Shown here in pieces: positions 1 to 5,076 of a stretch of 5,310 bases of DNA (within the stretch, counting starts at the first letter, position 1; each line of letters starts with the position of its first letter). Under the pieces are notes generated by a model. That model had not been told where the DNA came from. It worked only from the letters and a program-made list of their open reading frames with translations, and ran no database searches. The position numbers and the translations under genes are program-made. The DNA is from JBMYYE01 sp049609065 (GTDB taxonomy: Bacteria; Pseudomonadota; Alphaproteobacteria; Rhodobacterales; Rhodobacteraceae), in the NCBI GenBank assembly GCA_049609065.1, contig JBMYYE010000129.1, forward strand, positions 1-5,310. Reading direction: 5' to 3'.

Positions 1-401
1 TCAAAATCCTCCATCGCAGGATAGAGCACCTCTTCGACCGCTGGATTTAGGCGGTGGATTTCATCAATAAACAACACATCGCGTTCTTCAAGGTTGGTGA
101 GGATCGCCGCCAAATCCCCCGCCTTGGCCAAAACAGGGCCCGACGTCATGCGAAAATTCACACCCAATTCACGCGACATAATTTGGGCCAGCGTGGTTTT
201 CCCAAGGCCGGGCGGCCCATGAAACAAGGTGTGATCCATGGCTTCGCCGCGCATTCTGGCGCTTTCGATAAAGACCCGTAAATTTGCACGTGCCTCTTTT
301 TGACCTATGAATTCTTCTAGCCCTTGCGGACGGAGCGCGCGGTCTTGATCCTCAGGCAATGGATCGGGGCGCAGCGTTGGATCAGGTGAAATATCGGTCA
401 T
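1..401 (-). CDS. ruvB: Holliday junction branch migration helicase RuvB (partial, C-terminus cut by window edge)
   Basis: RuvB is the AAA+ ATPase ring that, loaded by RuvA, pumps DNA through a Holliday junction during recombinational repair. Only the first 133 residues are visible; the family is usually about 340 residues, so roughly 200 lie beyond the left edge. Seen directly: the N-terminal LRP..L.EFIGQ segment (residues 23-34), Walker A GPPGLGKT at 62-69 with the nucleotide-binding lysine at K68, and Walker B LFIDEIH at 110-116 with D113. These positions match E. coli RuvB numbering exactly. The ATG at 401-399 is chosen because an AAAGGAG ribosome binding site lies 6 bases upstream, inside the last codons of ruvA. 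Only 3 bases separate the ruvA stop from this start, so the two are almost certainly co-transcribed and translationally coupled. The visible part looks intact. Confidence 0.97.
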   Translation of the reverse strand, partial: MTDISPDPTLRPDPLPEDQDRALRPQGLEEFIGQKEARANLRVFIESARMRGEAMDHTLFHGPPGLGKTTLAQIMSRELGVNFRMTSGPVLAKAGDLAAILTNLEERDVLFIDEIHRLNPAVEEVLYPAMEDF

Positions 402-404
402 TCA

Positions 405-1079
405 TCACTCCTTTGGCGCCAAGGATTTGAGCGCTGCTCGAATGAGATTTGCCGTATCGGTCACGCCCGTATCGGTGGCTTCGGCCACGGCGCGCGCGGC
501 ATCGCTTGGGCCATATCCAAGATTGGTCAGCGCGGAAAGAGCCTCAGACTGGGCGGCCGCGCTGCTTGGGTTCACCTCTTGTTGCGAAACGGGGGCTTGC
601 GTTGGGGCTTCGATCACCGCGTCATCTTCTACAGGAGCGGGCGTGGACACATCCAAAGTGGCACCAAGCGCCATGACGGTCGGGGCTTTATCCTTCAATT
701 CATTGACCACCCGTTGGGCGATTTTAGGGCCCACACCTGGGGCGGCTTTGACCGCATTCCAATCCCCAAGGGCAATCGCACGCGACACCCCATCAGGCCC
801 CAACGTGCCCAAAATCGCCATGGAAGCTTTGGCCCCAATGCCTTGAACGGAAATCAACAACCGATGCCATTCCTTTTCCACAAGTGTCGTAAAACCAAAG
901 AGTTGCAGATTGTCTTCGCGGACCAAAAGTTCGGTGAAAAGCGCCGTATATTCACCAATGGGCGGGATTTGGGTCGCCGTGCGATCAGAGACATACACCA
1001 TATAGCCCACCCCCGCGCAGTCGATTAAAACATGGTCCATCGCGCGGTAAATCACGCGCCCTGCAATACGTCCAATCAT
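405..1079 (-). CDS. ruvA: Holliday junction branch migration protein RuvA
   Basis: RuvA binds the four-way junction as a tetramer or octamer and recruits RuvB. The 224-residue product has the expected three parts. An OB-fold occupies about residues 1-63 (MIGRIAGRV start), with the acidic pin E55-D56 in VRED at the same numbers as in E. coli. Two helix-hairpin-helix motifs follow, at 79-90 (QGIGAKASMAIL) and 113-131 (APGVGPKIAQRVV onward). The C-terminal RuvB-binding domain is at about 175-222 (ALSALTNLGYGPSDA). The linker at about 143-175 is rich in Ala, Pro, Glu and Ser and makes the protein about 20 residues longer than the 203-residue E. coli one. The frame stays open upstream to 1154, but MIGRIAG is the universal RuvA N-terminus and has its own ribosome binding site, so ATG 1079 is chosen. 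Its ATG overlaps the ruvC stop as ATGA. Confidence 0.97.
   Translation of the reverse strand: MIGRIAGRVIYRAMDHVLIDCAGVGYMVYVSDRTATQIPPIGEYTALFTELLVREDNLQLFGFTTLVEKEWHRLLISVQGIGAKASMAILGTLGPDGVSRAIALGDWNAVKAAPGVGPKIAQRVVNELKDKAPTVMALGATLDVSTPAPVEDDAVIEAPTQAPVSQQEVNPSSAAAQSEALSALTNLGYGPSDAARAVAEATDTGVTDTANLIRAALKSLAPKE
408..414 (-). promoter_or_regulatory. Ribosome binding site of ruvB inside ruvA
   Basis: AAAGGAG spans the final Lys-Glu codons of ruvA, 6 bases before ATG 401. Translation through the end of ruvA therefore crosses the ruvB initiation site. Confidence 0.85.
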
Positions 1080-1594
1080 GCGAGTGCCTTCTTTTTTGGT
1101 TGTCTTTGGGCCTGCGTCACCTGCGTGGCACTTTTGGCATAATGTGCATGGCAAATAGCAATCGCGAGCGCATCTGTCGCATCCGCGCTGTGCAATTTCA
1201 CCCCAGGCAGCTGTAATTTCACCATATATTCCACTTGCTTTTTATCAGCGTGACCTGCCCCAACCACGGTTTTTTTGACCTTATTCGGAGCATATTCGCC
1301 AATATTTAGCCCAAAGATCGCAGGCACCACCATGGCAATACCACGCGCTTGGCCAAGTTTAAGCGTCCCTGCCCCATCTTTGTTGACAAAGGTTTGTTCC
1401 ACCGCGGCCGTATCTGGTTGATACTGATCCAAAAGCGCCGTCAGCTGATGATAAAGTGAGGCGAGCCGTTCGCCCATTTCCCCACCATCCGAATGACAGG
1501 TGCCATTGGCCACATGTTGGATTTTAGAGCCCTGAACATCAATAATGCCCCACCCCATATTCCTTAGCCCTGGATCAATTCCCACTACCCGCAT
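1076..1594 (-). CDS. ruvC: Crossover junction endodeoxyribonuclease RuvC
   Basis: RuvC resolves Holliday junctions by symmetric metal-dependent nicking, acting with RuvAB. The 172-residue length is typical. The four catalytic acids are all present at the E. coli positions: D7 in GIDPG, E66 in VEQTF, and D138 and D141 in HSADATDALA. The DNA-contacting lysines at K107 and K118 are also in place. The C-terminus after residue 155 is a short basic tail (RQPKKKALA). The ATG at 1594 gives the canonical MRVVGIDPGL start and has an AAGG 7 bases upstream. ruvC is first of the ruvC-ruvA-ruvB cluster, the usual order in alphaproteobacteria, and overlaps ruvA by 4 bases. The 99-base upstream gap contains candidate LexA half-sites (see separate entry), which would fit SOS induction. 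Confidence 0.97.
   Translation of the reverse strand: MRVVGIDPGLRNMGWGIIDVQGSKIQHVANGTCHSDGGEMGERLASLYHQLTALLDQYQPDTAAVEQTFVNKDGAGTLKLGQARGIAMVVPAIFGLNIGEYAPNKVKKTVVGAGHADKKQVEYMVKLQLPGVKLHSADATDALAIAICHAHYAKSATQVTQAQRQPKKKALA
1087..1092 (-). promoter_or_regulatory. Ribosome binding site of ruvA
   Basis: AGAAGG lies 7 bases before ATG 1079, within the last codons of ruvC. It supports MIGRIAG as the RuvA start and points to translational coupling with ruvC. Confidence 0.75.
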
Positions 1595-1621
1595 GTCGTT
1601 GCCTTATATGTTCTTTTTCCT

Positions 1622-1642
1622 GAACTAGCACGAAACGTGAAC
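1622..1642 (-). promoter_or_regulatory. Candidate LexA (SOS) operator ahead of ruvC
   Basis: Alphaproteobacterial LexA usually binds GTTC-N7-GTTC. On the minus strand there are two overlapping 7-of-8 matches: GTTC-N7-GTGC (1642-1628) and GTTT-N7-GTTC (1636-1622). A weak -35-like TTGGCA lies just upstream (1651-1646), with no convincing -10. ruvCAB is a common SOS target in this class, which supports the call, but neither copy is perfect. Confidence 0.35.
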
Positions 1643-1655
1643 ATTTGCCAATCTC

Positions 1656-1686
1656 TTTTACGGCTCTGTCTAAAGTATCCGTAAAA
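1656..1686. repeat. Perfect 8-base inverted repeat between the small membrane protein gene and ruvC
   Basis: TTTTACGG (1656-1663) and CCGTAAAA (1679-1686) are exact reverse complements around a 15-base loop. The structure begins 8 bases after the TAG of the upstream gene. It lacks a GC-rich stem and a following T run on either strand, so it is not a standard rho-independent terminator. It might stabilise the 3' end of the upstream mRNA or bind a regulator. Confidence 0.5.
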
Positions 1687-1693
1687 TGGTCTG

Positions 1694-2083
1694 CTATTCT
1701 GCGGGCGCTTCCTCAGGTGGGGTCACAGCCGATGGTTCAGACATCTTCAAAGCTTGACCCGCAAGCCATGTGCTCACGCGGTCTGGCGTCATAAGGGCCG
1801 CACCAATCCGTTCGATCACCCGCCCGCCTTTCAGTTTTGCTAAGGCCGCATCGTAATCCTCTTGTGGCATGAATGATACGACGACAATTTTGGCAAAAAG
1901 ATAGAGCACAGCCGTGACCACCAAGAACCGCCACGGGACCGCGCTCAAAAGTTTAGGGGGCTTCAGATCTGCAATGACTTTGCCATCTTTGTGCTTAATG
2001 CCACTTTTCGTGAGCACCGCTTCATGGCGCTGTCGCAGCTTTGCCGCCCGAACTTGAAATTCATCTTTTTGCAAATTGGTCAC
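1694..2083 (-). CDS. Small single-pass membrane protein of unknown function
   Basis: I do not recognise this 129-residue protein as a named family. It has a charged N-terminal segment (about 1-48) rich in Lys, Arg and Glu that could form a helix, then one clear membrane segment at about 50-71 (PWRFLVVTAVLYLFAKIVVVSF). A second, mostly soluble part of about 58 residues follows, ending in a Pro/Glu/Ala-rich tail. There is no signal peptidase site or lipobox. The positive charge before the membrane segment suggests the N-terminus is cytoplasmic and the C-terminus periplasmic (inferred). The start is GTG at 2083-2081, preceded at 6 bases by GAGGG; no other in-frame start lies before the membrane segment. 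Its length, coding-like composition, ribosome binding site and tight placement between prmA and ruvC support a real gene. It may be a lineage-specific conserved hypothetical. Confidence 0.8.
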   Translation of the reverse strand: MTNLQKDEFQVRAAKLRQRHEAVLTKSGIKHKDGKVIADLKPPKLLSAVPWRFLVVTAVLYLFAKIVVVSFMPQEDYDAALAKLKGGRVIERIGAALMTPDRVSTWLAGQALKMSEPSAVTPPEEAPAE

Positions 2084-2137
2084 AACATACCCTCACTCAC
2101 AAACTCTGTCTGTCGTGCCTGTATAACGCGGTTTTTC

Positions 2138-3004
2138 CTATTTTTGCAAAAGAAGCGTTGTCCAATCGCCGATTTGCGTATCAGACAGGACCCGAAAGCC
2201 ATTTTCTTTGTACACATCTTGCACGGCTTGGGATTGCTCATTCAAAATGCCCGACAAAATCACATAGGCCCCTTCGGCCCCATATGTGGCCATATCAGGT
2301 GCAAGCGCCATAAGCGGCCCTTTGAGAATATTGGCAAAAATCAGATCAAACGGCGCTTTGGCTTCGATCTCAGGATGGGCAAAGCCCGCAGCCTCAAGAC
2401 AGTGCAAACGCCCCTCAAGCCCATTTGACGCCGCATTGGCGCGTGCAACGTCAACCGCCACTTCGTCAATGTCGCTTGCGATAATTGTGCCATCCCAAAT
2501 TTTCGCGGCCGCCATAGCCAACACGGCGGTGCCACAGCCAACATCAATCACGTTTTTACCCACAAACCCGTCATCCGCGATCCGATCAAGGGCGCGCAAA
2601 CAGCCAAGCGTCGTGCCGTGATGACCAGTGCCAAACGCCATTGCGGCCTCAATCAAAAGTGGGATTTTACCATCTGGAACGGCATCCGCATCATGGGATC
2701 CATAAACAAAGAACTGTCCTGCTTCCACAGGGGCCAATTCACGTTTAACTTTGGCAACCCAATCTTCGTCTGGCACTTCGGAGATCACAAACGGTTTTGC
2801 GCCACAAGCCATCGTCGCCAGCAAAAGCGGCGTTTCATCAGGCTCATCCACAAAATAAACGCCAACTTCCCAAAGACCGCTGTCATCTTCGATTTCGAAA
2901 ACCCCAACCCCCATTGGCGTTGGCTCCATGTTTTCGATCATCTGGCCGAGCGTTTCGGCATTTGCTTTGCCGTCAACGGTGGTGAGTGCGGTATATGTTG
3001 GCAT
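2138..3004 (-). CDS. prmA: Ribosomal protein L11 methyltransferase PrmA
   Basis: PrmA transfers methyl groups from S-adenosylmethionine to ribosomal protein L11 in the cytoplasm. The 288-residue product has an L11-recognition N-terminal domain (about 1-95) and a Rossmann-type methyltransferase domain. Visible motifs are AFGTGHHGTT at 123-132 (equivalent to AFGTGTHPTT in E. coli), the SAM-binding DVGCGTAVLA at 154-163, the acidic SDID at 177-180 that would hold the SAM ribose, and NILKGPL at 225-231, the family's NIL..PL active-site loop. The third glycine of the SAM motif is Ala160; I take this as a lineage variant, not damage. ATG 3004 is chosen because AAAGGG lies 6 bases upstream; the frame also opens at a GTG at 3049, but that extension (GDGLCGLRLLKG) is unlike the family. 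It follows msrA by 60 bases on the same strand. Confidence 0.95.
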   Translation of the reverse strand: MPTYTALTTVDGKANAETLGQMIENMEPTPMGVGVFEIEDDSGLWEVGVYFVDEPDETPLLLATMACGAKPFVISEVPDEDWVAKVKRELAPVEAGQFFVYGSHDADAVPDGKIPLLIEAAMAFGTGHHGTTLGCLRALDRIADDGFVGKNVIDVGCGTAVLAMAAAKIWDGTIIASDIDEVAVDVARANAASNGLEGRLHCLEAAGFAHPEIEAKAPFDLIFANILKGPLMALAPDMATYGAEGAYVILSGILNEQSQAVQDVYKENGFRVLSDTQIGDWTTLLLQK

Positions 3005-3010
3005 GATGCG

Positions 3011-3016
3011 CCCTTT
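3011..3016 (-). promoter_or_regulatory. Ribosome binding site of prmA
   Basis: AAAGGG lies 6 bases before ATG 3004 and decides this start over the in-frame GTG at 3049, which has no comparable site. Confidence 0.8.
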
Positions 3017-3023
3017 CAAAAGT

Positions 3024-3052
3024 CGTAGCCCACATAGACCGTCGCCCACATA
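3024..3052 (-). repeat. Tandem 13-base direct repeat ahead of prmA
   Basis: On the minus strand, TATGTGGGCGACG (3052-3040) and TATGTGGGCTACG (3036-3024) match at 12 of 13 positions with a 16-base period. They fill half of the 60-base gap between msrA and prmA and end 7 bases before the prmA ribosome binding site. The same stretch holds an 11-codon open frame (3051-3016, MWATVYVGYDF) whose TGA touches that site, but it has no ribosome binding site of its own. It could be an operator, a leader or a chance duplication. Confidence 0.5.
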
Positions 3053-3064
3053 ATGGCAAGAATT

Positions 3065-3700
3065 CTAAATGGCGCAGGTCACGCCTGTACCCTTGAGCCC
3101 GCAATATCCATTTGGGTTTTTATGAAGATATTGCTGATGATCCTCTTCCGCGAGGTAATAGGGCGCATCTTCGACGATTTCTGTGGTCGCACGGCCCAAA
3201 CCTTCGGCCAAGAGGCGTTTGTTATAAGCCTCCATCGATGTAAGTGCCGCCTCATCTTGGGCCTCAGAAAACGTTACAATCATCGAGCGGTATTGGGTGC
3301 CAATGTCGTTGCCTTGGCGCATGCCTTGGGTCGGGTTGTGGTTTTCCCAAAACACCACGAGAAGATCCTCATATGTGATGATCGACGGATCAAAGACCAC
3401 GCGTACGACCTCCGTATGGCCGGTTTTGCCGGTGCATGTTTCGTGGTAAGTCGGGTTCGGTGTGTAGCCGCCCGCAAACCCCACGCTCGTCAGCCAAACA
3501 CCATCCAACCCCCAAAAGAGCCGCTCAACCCCCCAATAGCATCCCATGCCAAAAATCGCTTCTTCGAAGCCATCTGGGATGTCCGCGCGCATATCGCGGC
3601 CAAAAATCGCATGAGGGCCTGTGATTGGCATTTGCACATCACGACCTTTGATAGCGTCACTTGCGGCCACCATCTTTGTCTTGTCCGTTCCAAAAATCAT
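3065..3700 (-). CDS. msrA: Peptide methionine (S)-S-oxide reductase MsrA
   Basis: MsrA repairs oxidised proteins by reducing methionine-S-sulfoxide back to methionine, using thioredoxin. The 211-residue protein is close in length to E. coli MsrA (212) and shares its long N-terminal extension. Catalytic C54 is in GMGCYWGVE (GCYWG where E. coli has GCFWG). E97 in GHTEVVRV and D132 and Y137 in NDIGTQYRS complete the active site. Two recycling cysteines, C200 in NPNGYCG and C209 near the C-terminus, indicate the three-cysteine type. There is no signal peptide, so it is cytoplasmic. ATG 3700 is preceded at 8 bases by AAAGGAG; an in-frame ATG at 3739 lies within the upstream transporter gene and is rejected. 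It sits 19 bases after the transporter, so the two are probably one transcript. Confidence 0.96.
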   Translation of the reverse strand: MIFGTDKTKMVAASDAIKGRDVQMPITGPHAIFGRDMRADIPDGFEEAIFGMGCYWGVERLFWGLDGVWLTSVGFAGGYTPNPTYHETCTGKTGHTEVVRVVFDPSIITYEDLLVVFWENHNPTQGMRQGNDIGTQYRSMIVTFSEAQDEAALTSMEAYNKRLLAEGLGRATTEIVEDAPYYLAEEDHQQYLHKNPNGYCGLKGTGVTCAI

Positions 3701-3708
3701 GGTGCGAT

Positions 3709-3715
3709 CTCCTTT
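3709..3715 (-). promoter_or_regulatory. Ribosome binding site of msrA
   Basis: AAAGGAG lies 8 bases before ATG 3700, in the 19-base gap after the MFS stop codon. It settles the msrA start in favour of 3700 over the upstream in-frame ATG at 3739. Confidence 0.85.
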
Positions 3716-3719
3716 AGAG

Positions 3720-4937
3720 CTATGCAAAAATCGTTTCATTATCCTTCACAGGATAACGTGGGATGAAACAGGCCAAAATCAAAGACCCAAATGCAATCAA
3801 TGACGCAAACGTGAAAACCGCCACAGGCGATTGCACCCAAAGATAGCCCAAAACCGCAGGCAAAAACACAGCCGTAATATGGTTGATCGTAAAGGCGACC
3901 GCGGCAGTGGGCGCGATATCTTCGGGATCTGCGATCTTTTGGAAATAGGTTTTTAGCGCCAAAGCCAACGCAAAAAACATGTGATCCAAAACATATAGGA
4001 TCGACGCCAAAACCACGCCCCAGCCAAAATAATAAATCCCGCCATAGGCCGAAAACACGATAACCAGCCCCGCATATTCAAAGATAAGCGCGCGCTTTTC
4101 ACCCCAATGGGCCACGGCTTTGCCCATCAAAGGGGCAAAGATCATGTTCACAACCAAATTGATGAGGTAAAGTGCCGTGACCTCATGCACCTTAAAGCCA
4201 AATTTTTCGACCATCATAAATCCAGCGAACACGACAAAAATCTGACGTCGTGCGCCTGCAAAAAACTGCAATGCATAATAGAGCCAATAGCGCTTTTTGA
4301 GGACAAAGCGTTTTGCCTGAACGTTGGGCGATTCAAATTGCGGAAACATCAACAAACAATAAATCGCAACACAGGCCGTGAAGCCACCGGCCACGAGGTA
4401 GACAAAATGGTAGCTCAAATCAAAGCGTTCCCACGTCAGCACAATAAGCACATAGGCAACAAATGTCGCAGCAGATCCAGCAGCCGTCAACCAGCCAAGC
4501 GTTTGCGGCGCCCGGTCCTTTTCGATCCATTGCAACTGTAGGCTTTGGTTCACGGTTTCATAATAATGGAACCCGATTGAGCTAAGCATCGTGATGGTCA
4601 AAATCCCATAAAGCGACGGGAAATACGCCGTAAGAGCGGTTGCCACCCCCAGCATCAGCAACGACACCAAGCCCAATATTTGTTCGCGAATAAAGATGAT
4701 AAGCGCAATCACACCAATCGCCAAAAAGCCCGGAATTTCGCGCACAGTGTGCAACCATCCGATATCAACCCCATCAAAATGCGCGACTTCAATCACAAAA
4801 TTATTCAAAAGCGCCGACCACGTCGAAAACGCAACAGGCATCGCAGCCGCCATCAAGAACAACAAAAACACGGGCCGTTGATACCAGGGTAAATCATGGC
4901 TCTCTTTAAACGGCAAAATAGAAAATAAATTACGCAT
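3720..4937 (-). CDS. Major facilitator superfamily (MFS) transporter, substrate unknown
   Basis: The 405-residue protein is strongly hydrophobic, with about twelve predicted membrane helices, roughly at 22-46, 66-83, 87-105, 108-124, 147-168, 178-198, 218-242, 253-271, 286-303, 305-328, 344-366 and 371-392. A charged cytoplasmic loop at about 199-216 divides it into two halves, the MFS layout. The second half keeps a motif-A-like loop at about 271-284 (MGKAVAHWGEKRAL), while the equivalent loop of the first half is reduced to IREQ. Two adjacent arginines at 230-231 lie inside helix 7 (FFAGARRQIFVVF), perhaps for an anionic substrate (inference). The loop at 126-148 carries an unusual run of conserved-looking polar residues (YETVNQSLQLQ). 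No substrate can be named. It probably heads an operon with msrA and is divergent from a YeeE/YedE gene. ATG 4937 is the only sensible start: an in-frame stop lies 18 bases upstream. Confidence 0.88.
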   Translation of the reverse strand: MRNLFSILPFKESHDLPWYQRPVFLLFLMAAAMPVAFSTWSALLNNFVIEVAHFDGVDIGWLHTVREIPGFLAIGVIALIIFIREQILGLVSLLMLGVATALTAYFPSLYGILTITMLSSIGFHYYETVNQSLQLQWIEKDRAPQTLGWLTAAGSAATFVAYVLIVLTWERFDLSYHFVYLVAGGFTACVAIYCLLMFPQFESPNVQAKRFVLKKRYWLYYALQFFAGARRQIFVVFAGFMMVEKFGFKVHEVTALYLINLVVNMIFAPLMGKAVAHWGEKRALIFEYAGLVIVFSAYGGIYYFGWGVVLASILYVLDHMFFALALALKTYFQKIADPEDIAPTAAVAFTINHITAVFLPAVLGYLWVQSPVAVFTFASLIAFGSLILACFIPRYPVKDNETIFA

Positions 4938-4938
4938 T

Positions 4939-4945
4939 CCTCCTT
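4939..4945 (-). promoter_or_regulatory. Ribosome binding site of the MFS gene, unusually close to the start
   Basis: AAGGAGG is a near-perfect anti-16S match but leaves only one base before ATG 4937; 5-9 is usual. No other in-frame ATG or GTG exists before helix 1, and a TTG at codon 8 would leave about 22 bases, so ATG 4937 is kept despite the tight spacing. Confidence 0.6.
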
Positions 4946-4966
4946 GTGGCCGTTTTTAAACAAAGA

Positions 4967-4988
4967 TGCGAGGCTTTTCGCACGCCTC
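4967..4988. repeat. Overlapping short inverted repeats upstream of the MFS gene
   Basis: Two alternative hairpins share this stretch: TGCGA-(6)-TCGCA at 4967-4982 and GAGGC-(9)-GCCTC at 4970-4988, each with perfect 5-base arms. They cannot form at the same time. They lie 30-51 bases before the MFS start, so they may be in its mRNA leader or be an operator. With such short arms, chance is a real possibility. Confidence 0.35.
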
Positions 4989-5004
4989 AAAGCACCCCAA
5001 AGAA

Positions 5005-5018
5005 ATGATCTGGATCAA
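5005..5018 (+). promoter_or_regulatory. Candidate FNR/FnrL-type (CRP/FNR family) binding site
   Basis: The sequence ATGAT-CTGG-ATCAA matches the FNR consensus TTGAT-N4-ATCAA at 9 of 10 positions. Its centre lies about 40 bases before the start point inferred from the TATAAT at 5039, which is the class II activator position. Related regulators with the same half-site (FixK, Dnr, Anr type) could use it instead. It lies between divergent genes and might also affect the MFS gene on the minus strand, but no matching -10 is seen that way. Confidence 0.65.
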
Positions 5019-5038
5019 GGTCGCAAATTCGCCCATCA

Positions 5039-5044
5039 TATAAT
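5039..5044 (+). promoter_or_regulatory. -10 element of the YeeE/YedE gene promoter
   Basis: A perfect TATAAT stands 32 bases before the ATG at 5077. With a 17-base spacer the -35 position (5016-5021) reads CAAGGT, a poor match to TTGACA that overlaps the FNR-type box. A weak -35 covered by an activator site is typical of class II activated promoters. Transcription would start near 5051, giving a leader of about 25 bases (inferred). Confidence 0.6.
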
Positions 5045-5076
5045 GGAAGCTGAATATTTACGCGCGCGAGGCTCTC

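Noticed and set aside
427..1028. Plus-strand open frames opposite ruvA
   Set aside because: They are antisense to a clear ruvA; their Ala/Ser- or Arg-rich composition reflects the complementary codons.
1080..1154. N-terminal extension of RuvA by 25 codons
   Set aside because: It would overlap ruvC by 79 bases and precede the universal MIGRIAG start, which has its own ribosome binding site.
1656..1686. Inverted repeat as a rho-independent terminator
   Set aside because: The stem is AT-rich and no T run follows it on either strand.
2084..2137. Terminator or promoter in the gap between prmA and the small membrane protein gene
   Set aside because: Apart from the GAGGG ribosome binding site, no hairpin with T run or clear -35/-10 pair was seen; the gap is compatible with read-through.
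1991..2428. Plus-strand open frame spanning the prmA end and small membrane protein start
   Set aside because: It crosses two supported minus-strand genes, has no recognisable family features and no convincing start signal.
3005..3049. N-terminal extension of PrmA from a GTG
   Set aside because: The extension does not resemble PrmA and the ribosome binding site supports the ATG at 3004.
3053..3766. Long plus-strand open frame (237 codons) opposite msrA
   Set aside because: It lies entirely antisense to a well-supported msrA with full catalytic motifs and encodes no recognisable domain.
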